A DNA stretch of 51,142 nucleotides. Origin: Spirochaetaceae bacterium (GTDB lineage: Bacteria; Spirochaetota; Spirochaetia; DSM-27196; Alkalispirochaetaceae). The translations under genes and the position numbers were made by a program. Under the pieces are notes generated by a model that saw nothing but the letters and a program-made list of their open reading frames with translations, searched no databases and was not told the origin of the DNA. The stretch lies in contig REEH01000134.1 in NCBI GenBank assembly GCA_007695175.1, positions 1 through 51,142 on the forward strand, written 5' to 3'. This document shows, piece by piece, positions 44,473-51,142 of the stretch (its first letter is position 1; every line of letters begins with the position of its first letter).

Positions 44473-45649
44473 CCGCCGCGCGATCCACCTGCTCCGTGGT
44501 ATGAGCCGCCGAGAGCTGCACCCTGATGCGGGCCTTTCCCCGGGGTACCACGGGGAAGGCGAACCCGATCACGTACACACCCCGTTCCAGGAGCCGTTCC
44601 GCCATCTCGAGCGCCTGCACCTCGTCGTACACCATGACCGGGACGATGGCCGTCTCGCCGGGCAGAAGATCCAGACCTTCCGCGGAGAGCCTTTCCCGGA
44701 AGCGGCGCGCCAGCTCCAGGGGACGGCGGCACCGTTCGGGCTCCTCCTCCACGATCTGCAGCGCCCGGAGCGTGCCACCCGCAACAGCCGGTGCCAGGGT
44801 GTTGGAAAAGAGGTACGGCCGTGACCGTTGCCGCAGCATTTCCACGATCTCCCTCCTCCCGCCGACGCAGCCGCCGGACGCTCCCCCCAGAGCCTTCCCG
44901 AAGGTGGTGGTGATGATGTCGATCTTTCCCTGCAGACCGAAGTGCTCCGCCGTACCGCGCCCGGTGGGTCCGAGATAACCCGTAGCGTGGCAATCGTCCA
45001 CCATCACCAGGGCGTCGTACTTCCGCGCGAGCTCGACTATGCCCGGGAGGGGTGCGATATCTCCATCCATGGAGAAGACACCGTCCGTGGCGATCAGGCG
45101 ATACCGGCTGCCGGCGTCCCGGGCGGCACGCAGTTGCGTCTCCAGGTCCGTCAGGTCCGCGTGAGCGTACCGGTAGCGCTGGGCCTTGCAGAGACGCACC
45201 CCGTCTATGATGGAAGCGTGGTTGAGAGCATCCGAGATGATGGCGTCCCGCTCGTCCAGAAGCGGCTCAAAGACGCCCCCGTTGGCGTCAAAGGCCGCGG
45301 CGTAGAGAATCGCCTCCTCCGTCCCCAGAAAAGCGCTCATGCGGGACTCCAGTTCCCTGTGCAGCTCACTGGTGCCGCAGATGAAACGCACCGAGGCATA
45401 CCCGAAGCCGAACCGCTCCATCGCCTGCGACGCCGCCCGGATAACTCCCGGGTGATTCGCCAGGCCAAGGTAGTTGTTGGCACAGAAGTTGACCACCTCC
45501 CGGATCGTTCCGTCCGCGAGACGGGTGTGGATCACCGCGTCCTGCGGACCGGTCAGAATCCGCTCCCTCTTGAAAAGCCCCCGGGAGCGCAGCTCCTCGA
45601 GAGTCCCGGCAAGATCCCCTGTAAGGTTACTGCTGGTCGTTCCATCCAT
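44435..45649 (-). CDS. kbl: Glycine C-acetyltransferase (2-amino-3-ketobutyrate CoA ligase)
   Basis: PLP enzyme that splits 2-amino-3-ketobutyrate with CoA into glycine and acetyl-CoA. The start was set at 45649, where GGAGG lies 9 nt upstream; an ATG at 45658 sits too close to it. The 404 residues carry the PLP lysine Lys252 in [24 protein letters not shown], and the NYLGLANHP opening. It overlaps tdh by 23 bp; the two enzymes form the threonine-to-glycine route. Confidence 0.94.
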   Translation of the reverse strand: MDGTTSSNLTGDLAGTLEELRSRGLFKRERILTGPQDAVIHTRLADGTIREVVNFCANNYLGLANHPGVIRAASQAMERFGFGYASVRFICGTSELHRELESRMSAFLGTEEAILYAAAFDANGGVFEPLLDERDAIISDALNHASIIDGVRLCKAQRYRYAHADLTDLETQLRAARDAGSRYRLIATDGVFSMDGDIAPLPGIVELARKYDALVMVDDCHATGYLGPTGRGTAEHFGLQGKIDIITTTFGKALGGASGGCVGGRREIVEMLRQRSRPYLFSNTLAPAVAGGTLRALQIVEEEPERCRRPLELARRFRERLSAEGLDLLPGETAIVPVMVYDEVQALEMAERLLERGVYVIGFAFPVVPRGKARIRVQLSAAHTTEQVDRAADAFIAVARDQAL

Positions 45650-46607
45650 ACCGTGCATCCTCCAGTCGCCGCGAGAGCACCCGCAGCATGTCACGGGTCA
45701 TCGTATCAAGATCGTGGGCCGGTTCCCACCCCCACTCTACCCGGGCGGCATAATCCTCAAGGTTGTTGGGCCAGGAGTTTGCGATAGCCTGACGAACGGG
45801 ATCCACGTGATAGTCGATCTCGAACTCCGGAATGTACTTGCGGATATACGCCGCCTGCTCCTCGGGACAGAAACTCATGGAGCTCACGTTGAAGGCATTG
45901 CGGTGACGCAACCGGGAGGGATCAGCCTCCATAAGATCAATCGCCGCCCGGACCGCGTCGGGCATGTACATCATGTCCAGATAGGTGTCGCCCTTGAGAA
46001 AGCATCGGTAGCGCCCCTGCCGCACCGCCTGATAATAGATATCCACCGCGTAGTCCGTCGTGCCGCCGCCCGGTGGTGTGAGGCTGGAGATGAGACCGGG
46101 ATACCGCACACCGCGCGTATCCACGCCAAACTTGTGATAGTAGTAATCACACAGGAGTTCCCCCGCCACCTTGGTGACGCCGTACATCGAGGTGGGGCGC
46201 TGCAGCGTATCCTGCGGAGTCCAGTCGCGGGGGGTGGTCGGTCCAAAAGCGCCGATCGAGCTCGGCGTGAAAACGCTGCACCCCTCCACCCGGGCAACCT
46301 CGAGCACCGTCGTAAGACCGTTCATGTTGAGATCCCAGGCGGCCTGCGGGTCCCGCTCCGCCGTTGCCGAAAGGAGAGCCGCCAGGTGGTACACCGTGTC
46401 GATCCGGTGTTTCCGGACGATCTCGGTAAGCCGGACACCGTCCCGTATATCAAACTGGTAGAAGGGACCCTCCGCGATCAGGTCTGCATTGACATCGCCG
46501 CGGATATCCGTGAGAACCACCTTCTCCGCACCGTGACGGCGTCGCAGTTCCGCCGCGATCTCGCTCCCCAGCTGACCCAACGCTCCGGTAATCAGTATCT
46601 GTCTCAT
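45627..46607 (-). CDS. tdh: SDR-type L-threonine 3-dehydrogenase
   Basis: NAD-dependent oxidation of L-threonine to 2-amino-3-ketobutyrate. This is the GalE-like short-chain form, not the zinc medium-chain Tdh of E. coli: 326 residues, TGALGQLG (Gly8, Gly11, Gly14) for NAD, and the catalytic Tyr142/Lys146 in MYGVTK. GAGGA precedes the ATG, and the ATG overlaps the stop of the 29-codon leader ORF (ATGA). kbl follows with overlap. Family assignment rests on the kbl partner as well as motifs. Confidence 0.88.
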   Translation of the reverse strand: MRQILITGALGQLGSEIAAELRRRHGAEKVVLTDIRGDVNADLIAEGPFYQFDIRDGVRLTEIVRKHRIDTVYHLAALLSATAERDPQAAWDLNMNGLTTVLEVARVEGCSVFTPSSIGAFGPTTPRDWTPQDTLQRPTSMYGVTKVAGELLCDYYYHKFGVDTRGVRYPGLISSLTPPGGGTTDYAVDIYYQAVRQGRYRCFLKGDTYLDMMYMPDAVRAAIDLMEADPSRLRHRNAFNVSSMSFCPEEQAAYIRKYIPEFEIDYHVDPVRQAIANSWPNNLEDYAARVEWGWEPAHDLDTMTRDMLRVLSRRLEDARYGWNDQQ

Positions 46608-46693
46608 TCCGTTCCGTCCTCAGCAATTCTAAATGTGAAAGTCGGAACGACTTCCGCATTTAGAATTGCACCCCAATCTTCCGTGGTATGCAT
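46604..46693 (-). CDS. 29-codon leader ORF coupled to tdh
   Basis: ATG at 46693 with GAGGAG 9 nt upstream, 29 codons, and TGA overlapping the tdh start as ATGA. The peptide begins MHTTEDWGAILN and ends IAEDGTE; 5 of 29 residues are Thr, matching the tdh substrate, but they are scattered rather than in a run. It holds the 22-bp hairpin described separately. The DNA is more A+T-rich than its neighbours, with AGA and CTA codons. It is either a regulatory leader peptide or a real small protein; the sequence alone cannot decide. Confidence 0.65.
   Translation of the reverse strand: MHTTEDWGAILNAEVVPTFTFRIAEDGTE
46623..46669 (-). promoter_or_regulatory. Long hairpin inside leader ORF before tdh
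   Basis: A perfect 13-bp outer stem (46623-46635 with 46657-46669) continues with a T-G and a G-C pair, one A-C mismatch, and a 6-bp inner stem (46639-46644 with 46648-46653), loop GAA. It ends 1 nt from the tdh Shine-Dalgarno (46617-46621) and lies fully within the 29-codon ORF. No T-run follows, so it is not a classic terminator. Confidence 0.8.
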
Positions 46694-46729
46694 GGCTTTG
46701 CTCCTCGATATGGCGTGTTCTCGTTTCCC

Positions 46730-46758
46730 TTGACATGCCCCGGGAATGACAATACAAT
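46730..46758 (+). promoter_or_regulatory. Promoter of XRE-cupin regulator gene
   Basis: TTGACA (46730-46735), 17 bp, TACAAT (46753-46758): 11 of 12 consensus bases with ideal spacing. The expected +1 near 46765 is inside the palindromic operator. Confidence 0.85.
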
Positions 46759-46781
46759 ATAATGAACTTTCGTTCAATATA
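46758..46781. promoter_or_regulatory. Palindromic operator between facing promoters
   Basis: TATAATGAAC (46758-46767), TTTC, GTTCAATATA (46772-46781): 9 of 10 positions symmetric. It lies directly downstream of the -10 of both promoters and covers both start points, the ideal site for a dimeric repressor such as the adjacent XRE-cupin protein. Confidence 0.75.
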
Positions 46782-46810
46782 GTGTACTTCACTGAGGGGA
46801 CGATTGTCAA
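46781..46810 (-). promoter_or_regulatory. Promoter of leader ORF-tdh-kbl
   Basis: On the minus strand, TTGACA (46810-46805), 18 bp, TACACT (46786-46781). The expected +1 near 46774 lies in the operator, giving an ~80-nt leader before the 29-codon ORF. A weaker alternative, TTGAAC-17-TATTGT (46777-46749), lies inside. Confidence 0.7.
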
Positions 46811-46837
46811 AAGAAACCGACGGGATCGAGGTTATCC

Positions 46838-47440
46838 ATGAGTGCAACACCCCATTCTCAGCCCCCATCTCAACCGCCGCTGATAGGCTCAAACATACGG
46901 GAGATCCGGAAGCAGGGCGGGCTCACCCTGGATGTCCTGGCGGAGCGGAGCGGTGTCTCCAAGGCGATGCTCTCCCAGATTGAAGCGGAAAAAGTGAATC
47001 CCACGGTTGCTACAGTCTGGAAGATCGCCCAGGGGCTCGGAGTGGAGATCAATCGCCTTCTCCAGGGGGGGAGCGATGCGGTCCGCAAGTTCCATGTCAC
47101 CACCCGGGACGATATCGTGGCCCTGGATACGGATGAAGAAGGCCTGCACATCAGCGTTCTCACACCGTTTCAGCTGGTGGAGGATCTGGAAATGTACCTT
47201 CTTACCTTCGCCGAGGGAGGCGCACTCCGCTCGAGAGCGCATTTTCCCCGGACCGAGGAGTTTCTGACGGTTATACGGGGGTCAATCCGCGTACGCGCCG
47301 GGGACCGGGACGCAACACTTGGCGAGGGCGACTTTATCCGCTACCAGTGCGACGTCGATCACGACATCGAGAACGTCGCACCGGGGGAATCGCTGGTGCA
47401 CATGGTGGTGCGCTTTCACAAGCGCTCGCTCGCGCAATAG
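46838..47440 (+). CDS. XRE-family regulator with C-terminal cupin
   Basis: 200 residues. The N-terminal helix-turn-helix (LTLDVLAERSGVSKAMLSQI, res ~29-48, then EKVNPTVATVWKIAQGLGV) binds DNA; the C-terminal cupin_2 barrel (~115-195, EEFLTVIRGSIRVRAGD and GDFIRYQCDVDH) senses a small ligand. GAGG lies before the ATG. Regulators of this type often control amino-acid or amine catabolism next door and their own gene; here the neighbour is tdh-kbl, so threonine, glycine or a product is a reasonable ligand guess. Confidence 0.9.
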   Translation: MSATPHSQPPSQPPLIGSNIREIRKQGGLTLDVLAERSGVSKAMLSQIEAEKVNPTVATVWKIAQGLGVEINRLLQGGSDAVRKFHVTTRDDIVALDTDEEGLHISVLTPFQLVEDLEMYLLTFAEGGALRSRAHFPRTEEFLTVIRGSIRVRAGDRDATLGEGDFIRYQCDVDHDIENVAPGESLVHMVVRFHKRSLAQ

Positions 47441-47484
47441 GATCGGACGCGGACGGCCGGCGGGCGGGCGCCCCTTCCCCCATA

Positions 47485-47513
47485 TTGACAGCAGTTTCAC
47501 AAGAGCCTACGCT
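47485..47513 (+). promoter_or_regulatory. Candidate promoter of EIIA gene, leaderless
   Basis: TTGACA (47485-47490), 17 bp, TACGCT (47508-47513). The predicted +1 is 47520, the A of the EIIA ATG; there is no Shine-Dalgarno. The -10 is weak (3 of 6) but the -35 and spacing are ideal. Confidence 0.5.
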
Positions 47514-47519
47514 TCAGAA

Positions 47520-47963
47520 ATGCTCAAAGAAACATTGACCACGGATCTGGTAACCACCGATCTTCCGGGAGCCGATAAGGACCAGATAATTCGTGCCCTG
47601 ATGGACCTGATCTGCAAGTCCGGTAAAGTCAAAGATCCCGAGCTGGCCCTGGATGATGTACTCGCCCATGAGACGGGGATGTCCACCGGTATGGAACACG
47701 GCATCGCGATACCCCACGCCAAGTCCGACGCCGTGGACGAGCTCGTTGCCTGCGTCGGAATCAGCAAGCGAAAGATAGATTTCGAGAGCCTCGACAGGAA
47801 GCCGGCCCAGATCTTCGTCATGACCCTCTCACCCCGGGACGGTACCGGCCCGCACGTACAGTTTCTCGCCGAGATCAGCCGCCTCCTGAAAGAGCCGAAG
47901 CTCCGCAGGAAGCTACTCAAAGCCAAGACGGAGGAGGAACTGCTCTCTCTCCTGACGAAATAG
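47520..47963 (+). CDS. Stand-alone PTS EIIA, PtsN (Ntr) type
   Basis: 147 residues. The phospho-acceptor His66 lies in GIAIPHAKSDAV, preceded by ETGMSTGMEHG, as in EIIA-Ntr/fructose-type domains. The start was chosen at 47520 because family members begin about 65 residues before this His; the longer frame upstream shows no conservation. It is probably a regulatory phosphocarrier, since no sugar permease is nearby. It is a paralogue of the EIIA domain on the Kef antiporter (TGMQHGVAIPHGR there). Confidence 0.88.
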   Translation: MLKETLTTDLVTTDLPGADKDQIIRALMDLICKSGKVKDPELALDDVLAHETGMSTGMEHGIAIPHAKSDAVDELVACVGISKRKIDFESLDRKPAQIFVMTLSPRDGTGPHVQFLAEISRLLKEPKLRRKLLKAKTEEELLSLLTK

Positions 47964-47976
47964 TCCGCCTGCCTCT

Positions 47977-49569
47977 CTAGAACCACAGCCCCCGGGAAAC
48001 CATGTAGTAGCGCCCCGAGAAGTTCCACAAGGTGAATCCGCTCGCCCCCGCATCAAGGCTGCCCCGGATCTGCCGTTTCAGGTACTCAGTGTAGACAGGC
48101 TCTTCAAAGCGCAGTTCTCCCCCGATGAGAAAAGCCTGGATATAGGGACGGATGAGAACAGTATCGCCGGTGATGCGCCGCCCCCGGGCTGTCCCCTCCC
48201 GATAGAGGTACTCCGCCCACTCCAGATAGGGCAGATCACCCCGGAATGCTCTGGGAAAGTGCGAGGGGTAAAGCATGGGGGAGATCACATCCACGTACTG
48301 CGCCAGCGCCGCGATATCCTGTCCCAGGTAGCTCATGCGATACCAGCCGTTGAATCCAAAGACGTCGATACTGATCGGGATATCGATCCTCTTCCGGGCG
48401 CGCCGCGCAAAGGCGGCAAGAGCCTGGACACGAGGATCATCGTAGCGCGGGCCCTCGTCAAAAGCGGGGCTCCCCTCCTGGAAGCGGTAGAGGATATCCT
48501 CTCTCCGGCCCTCGGCGGGTGTGCGGATGTAGTCAAACTGGATCTCGTCCACCCCCATCTCCTGCAGCTCCCGGGCAATCGCGATGTTGTAGTCCCAGAC
48601 GAACTCGGAAAAGGGGTCTACCCAGTACTCCACCTGCCGGTTGATCGTATCTCCGCTTTCGAGCGTTTCCTCCCGAAAGACCCCCCAGGGAGCGTTTCTC
48701 CGGGAATCCCACAGGGCGAACTGGTTGTCCCGGTACCTGAAGAGTCGCTCGTCCTTGAAGACGACAATGCGCGCAATAAGGTAGAGGCCGTTTTCGCGGA
48801 CCGTTTCTATAACCGTGGGTGCATCGAAGAGGCGCCGTACAGCACCCACCTGGTGCGGCAGCTCCAGGGCCGTATCGTAGACAATCCGTCCCAGGTCGTC
48901 CTTGAAGTCTATCACCACCGCGGTGAAATCGTGCTCCCGGGCAAACTCCATATGGCCGGGGAGGGATTCCGGACCCACATGCCAGGGAGCCAGGAAAAAT
49001 GAGATATGGTCCGCCGCAAGATCCATGCGCCGCTTCCGGGCATCATCAACGATTGCCCGGGGAGGCGGCGGAGCGGGAACAGCCTCCCTCAGGGCGGCCT
49101 CCCCCCGCTGTCGCGGCAGATCCGCCATAGCACCACTACCCCGCCGCAGCGCGTGAATCTCTCCCGTCTGGGCGCGCTGGACCCAAAGTATCTCCCGGTC
49201 GGACTCGTCGTACGCAACCAGGGCAATATCATCGTAGAAACCGTTCCCCTTGAAAATGGCCGCCTGCACGGCCCGGCCCAGGCTCCGCCAGGAGGCACCT
49301 CCGTCCAGACTCTCATAGAGTCCATGGAAGGTGGTGGAGACAAGGATGCGCCGTGTATCCCAGGGAGCCACGGCGGCGCTGGTCAGATATGTGTTGGGGC
49401 CGGTAGCTTCGCGCAGAGAGGCGGCGGGGCGCAGCTCGCCGGTACCGCTGTGACGTACCCGCAGCACAGCCGGCTCCACCTGAATTTTCTCCACCGGCAG
49501 GGCTCCGAGAAAGCCCGCCAATCCGATAAACAGCAGCACCACCGAGAAGACCAGCACTATTCTTTTCAC
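47977..49569 (-). CDS. Secreted putative glycoside hydrolase (DUF4015 type)
   Basis: 530 residues, GTG start, N-terminal signal or anchor (IVLVFSVVLLFIGLAGFLG). The first part contains an Asp-box-like repeat (LYESLDGGASWRSLG). The second part is a TIM-barrel of the uncharacterised bacterial glycosidase family with VVIDFKDDLGRIVYD, MGVDEIQFDYIRTPAEG and VDVISPMLYPSHF, typical of that group. A minus-strand GATAAT ends about 10 nt before the GTG. The substrate is unknown. Confidence 0.8.
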   Translation of the reverse strand: MKRIVLVFSVVLLFIGLAGFLGALPVEKIQVEPAVLRVRHSGTGELRPAASLREATGPNTYLTSAAVAPWDTRRILVSTTFHGLYESLDGGASWRSLGRAVQAAIFKGNGFYDDIALVAYDESDREILWVQRAQTGEIHALRRGSGAMADLPRQRGEAALREAVPAPPPPRAIVDDARKRRMDLAADHISFFLAPWHVGPESLPGHMEFAREHDFTAVVIDFKDDLGRIVYDTALELPHQVGAVRRLFDAPTVIETVRENGLYLIARIVVFKDERLFRYRDNQFALWDSRRNAPWGVFREETLESGDTINRQVEYWVDPFSEFVWDYNIAIARELQEMGVDEIQFDYIRTPAEGRREDILYRFQEGSPAFDEGPRYDDPRVQALAAFARRARKRIDIPISIDVFGFNGWYRMSYLGQDIAALAQYVDVISPMLYPSHFPRAFRGDLPYLEWAEYLYREGTARGRRITGDTVLIRPYIQAFLIGGELRFEEPVYTEYLKRQIRGSLDAGASGFTLWNFSGRYYMVSRGLWF

Positions 49570-49613
49570 GGCGCAGAGATTATCACGGGTGATGCCGGAA
49601 TCAACAGCCCTTT

Positions 49614-50912
49614 TCAGTGTATGCGAAGCAGAAAACCCTTCAGGTATTCCGCCTCGGGAAAATGGAGAGGCACCGGGTGGTCCGGCCCCTGGGAGAAGAG
49701 TTCCTCGATCCGTACGACGCGACCCGCGTCGGCCGCCGCCCAGGCGAGAGCCGTCCGGAAATCATCCCGGCTTACCGCCCCGGAGCAGGAAAACGTCGCC
49801 AGCCGGGCGCCCTGCCGCATCTTTCGCATGGCTGCCATGTTGAGATCCTTGTATGCCCGCAAACCCGCGTCCCGGTGGTGCCGGGCCGGCACCAGCTTGG
49901 GCGGATCAAGAATCACCAGATCATACCGTTCGAGAGAATCTGCGCCGACGGCGTTGTTCCGCAGCATTGAGAAGAGGTCTCCCCGGACGATCTCCAGGCG
50001 ATCGGCATCGGCCCCCTGCAGAGCGCGATTTCGTTCCACTATGGCCAGAGCATCGGCTGAACTGTCCGCGCAGGTGACGCGGGCTGCGCCCCGGCTCAGC
50101 GCCGTAAGCCCGAAACCACCCTGGTAGCAGAATCCGTCCAGGACCGAAAGCCCCCGGGAAAGCTCACCCAGGCGACGCCGGTTTACCTGCTGGTCGCAGT
50201 AGAACCCCGTCTTCTGTCCGCCCCCGGGCTCCGCATACCAGGAGATTCCGTTTTCCCGCACGATAAGAGCCTTGCCCGCCGCCGGTTCCGCCGCCGGTTC
50301 CGCCGCCGCTTCGCCCTCCCCCCGGTGCTCCTCGGAACTCAGGGGGCCCGGGACGCCATCGCGGTCCAGCATCTCCCGGTCCGGTTCGATCAGGATCCGC
50401 TGCGCCCCCGTCAGCCGGAGGAAGTCCTGTACGATCCAGCCACGGTTCTCCCAGGCGAAAGCCCCGGAAATCTCCATTACCAGGGCATCCCCCAGGCGGT
50501 CCACCGCCAGCCCGGGAAAACCATCCGCTTCACCGAAGAGCAGCCGGAACACGTCCGTATCGGGATCACGCCGCGGATCGTCGCGGCGGGAAATGGAGTC
50601 GCGGATCAGGGAGGTAAACGTTCCCCGGTGAATAGCCGATGAGGAATTCCGGGTGATCATGCGCAGAGCGAGGCGGGAGGCCTCGTTGTAGATCCCCCAT
50701 CCGATAGGGGTACCCGTGGGATCACACACGATAGCCGGTCCGGTCGTCTCCCACCGCAGCCCGTTACCGGTGACGGTGCGAACCACGTCCTCCGGCACGG
50801 AAGCGGGGACGGGGCGCCCCGCGAGGGCATTGCGAAAGACCCAGGGGTGACCATTACGCACCGGCTTGATACCCTTCGGGGAGAGGCGGATTTCCAGAAT
50901 CTGGTTACTCAC
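49614..50912 (-). CDS. RlmI-type class I rRNA methyltransferase
   Basis: Probably methylates cytosine-5 of 23S rRNA (RlmI/RlmO group). The 432 residues have an N-terminal PUA domain (NGHPWVFRNAL), an EEHRE-like middle, and the Rossmann methyltransferase with VLDGFCYQGGFGL and the catalytic-loop motif LDPPK. GTG start. An Ala-Pro-Glu insert (EPAAEPAA) encoded by a 12-bp tandem repeat lies between domains. The exact target base is not certain, so no symbol is given. Confidence 0.88.
   Translation of the reverse strand: MSNQILEIRLSPKGIKPVRNGHPWVFRNALAGRPVPASVPEDVVRTVTGNGLRWETTGPAIVCDPTGTPIGWGIYNEASRLALRMITRNSSSAIHRGTFTSLIRDSISRRDDPRRDPDTDVFRLLFGEADGFPGLAVDRLGDALVMEISGAFAWENRGWIVQDFLRLTGAQRILIEPDREMLDRDGVPGPLSSEEHRGEGEAAAEPAAEPAAGKALIVRENGISWYAEPGGGQKTGFYCDQQVNRRRLGELSRGLSVLDGFCYQGGFGLTALSRGAARVTCADSSADALAIVERNRALQGADADRLEIVRGDLFSMLRNNAVGADSLERYDLVILDPPKLVPARHHRDAGLRAYKDLNMAAMRKMRQGARLATFSCSGAVSRDDFRTALAWAAADAGRVVRIEELFSQGPDHPVPLHFPEAEYLKGFLLRIH
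50278..50301. repeat. 12-bp tandem repeat in RlmI-type gene
   Basis: GCCGCCGGTTCC occurs at 50278-50289 and 50290-50301, with a degenerate third copy to 50313. It encodes EPAA repeats in an interdomain linker and keeps the frame, so copy-number change would be harmless to reading. Confidence 0.8.
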
Positions 50913-50940
50913 GCCGTAAGCCTACTACAAGGAGCGGAGT

Positions 50941-51142
50941 ATGACGATAGCAGTACTGAGTGACATCCATGACAACATCTGGAATCTCGAGAAAGCCCTG
51001 GTGCAGGTAAAGGACCAGCGAGCTGAGGTTCTGCTCTTTCTCGGGGATTTCTGTGCGCCCTTCACCCTTGCCCAGATAGCGGAGGGATTCTCCGGCCCCG
51101 TCCATGCCATATTCGGCAACAATGACGGCGATACCTTTCTGC
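50941..51142 (+). CDS. YfcE/MJ0936-type metallophosphodiesterase, 3' end missing
   Basis: 67 codons visible before the window edge. The N-terminus MTIAVLSDIHDN (metal ligands Asp8, His10), LFLGDFCAP and IFGNNDG are the calcineurin-like phosphoesterase motifs of the small YfcE family. A strong AAGGAG/GGAG ribosome site precedes the ATG. It runs divergently from the RlmI-type gene with a 28-bp gap. Confidence 0.92.
   Translation, partial: MTIAVLSDIHDNIWNLEKALVQVKDQRAEVLLFLGDFCAPFTLAQIAEGFSGPVHAIFGNNDGDTFL

Noticed and set aside
46604-46810. 68-codon minus-strand frame extending past the 29-codon leader
   Set aside because: The upstream part crosses the operator and both promoters and has no ribosome site; only the part from the ATG at 46693 has a strong Shine-Dalgarno.
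1-51142. CRISPR arrays, insertion sequences, prophage, integrase or attachment sites at the tRNAs
   Set aside because: No spaced direct repeats, transposase or integrase motifs were seen, and regions next to the three tRNAs are ordinary chromosomal genes without duplicated tRNA ends.

Overview
The window is a gene-dense stretch of a GC-rich bacterial chromosome (roughly 60% G+C by eye). It has no phage, insertion sequence, CRISPR array or rRNA. Gene content and protein character suggest a free-living spirochaete of the Spirochaeta/Alkalispirochaeta kind: a tig-clpP-clpX-lon cluster, a short sigma-like regulator, many lineage-restricted lipoproteins, an Mrp/Mbh-type cation/proton antiporter, and a Kef-type antiporter fused to a PTS EIIA domain. 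This assignment is an inference and was not tested by a search. The first gene (trigger factor) and the last (a YfcE-type phosphodiesterase) are cut by the window edges.

Layout. 1-6.2 kb: protein quality control (tig, clpP, clpX, lon) running into argF with overlapping genes. 6.2-11.2 kb: a small secreted protein, an NrnA-type DHH phosphodiesterase, a sigma-factor-like protein behind a textbook sigma-54 promoter, rdgB and pepF. 11.2-16.9 kb: tRNA-Leu(GAG) with its terminator, then a complete dipeptide/oligopeptide ABC importer (lipoprotein, two permeases, two ATPases) with a hairpin after the binding protein. 17-19.1 kb (minus): a frameshifted fructokinase-like gene, hisB and a small membrane protein. 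19.2-25.2 kb: a zinc-dependent phospholipase C-like protein, metH (minus) and an AlaX-type alanyl-tRNA editing protein. 25.2-29.5 kb (minus): an eight-gene antiporter operon in the order E-F-G-(MbhD)-(MbhE)-B-C-D, which matches the ion-pumping half of membrane-bound hydrogenase but has no hydrogenase and no full MrpA. 29.5-37.7 kb: a RecQ-family helicase, a lipoprotein metallopeptidase with a partner gene, an Hpt-REC-REC-GGDEF protein, queG and nth. 37.8-38.8 kb: tRNA-Pro(TGG), tRNA-Arg(TCT) and a HAD phosphatase whose ATG lies 4 nt after the tRNA. 38.9-44.5 kb: an M15 peptidase, the Kef-EIIA fusion, a META-domain lipoprotein, a membrane-anchored protein and a methyltransferase. 44.4-47.5 kb: kbl and tdh (threonine to glycine plus acetyl-CoA) facing an XRE-cupin regulator. 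47.5-51.1 kb: a stand-alone EIIA-Ntr-like protein, a secreted putative glycoside hydrolase, an RlmI-type rRNA methyltransferase and the phosphodiesterase fragment.

The most interesting region is 46.60-46.84 kb. Two face-to-face promoters share a near-perfect palindrome that overlaps both start points. One reads the XRE-cupin regulator. The other reads a previously unannotated 29-codon ORF with a strong Shine-Dalgarno, a 22-bp hairpin inside it, and an ATGA overlap with tdh. This looks like a compact regulatory switch for threonine catabolism. A second theme is leaderless initiation: at several transcription-unit heads without a Shine-Dalgarno (fructokinase, alaX, M15 peptidase, EIIA, probably Kef), a -10 hexamer is placed so that the predicted +1 is at, or within a base of, the start codon. 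The tRNA-Arg/HAD junction would give the same kind of mRNA through tRNA processing. All promoter and structure calls were made by eye.
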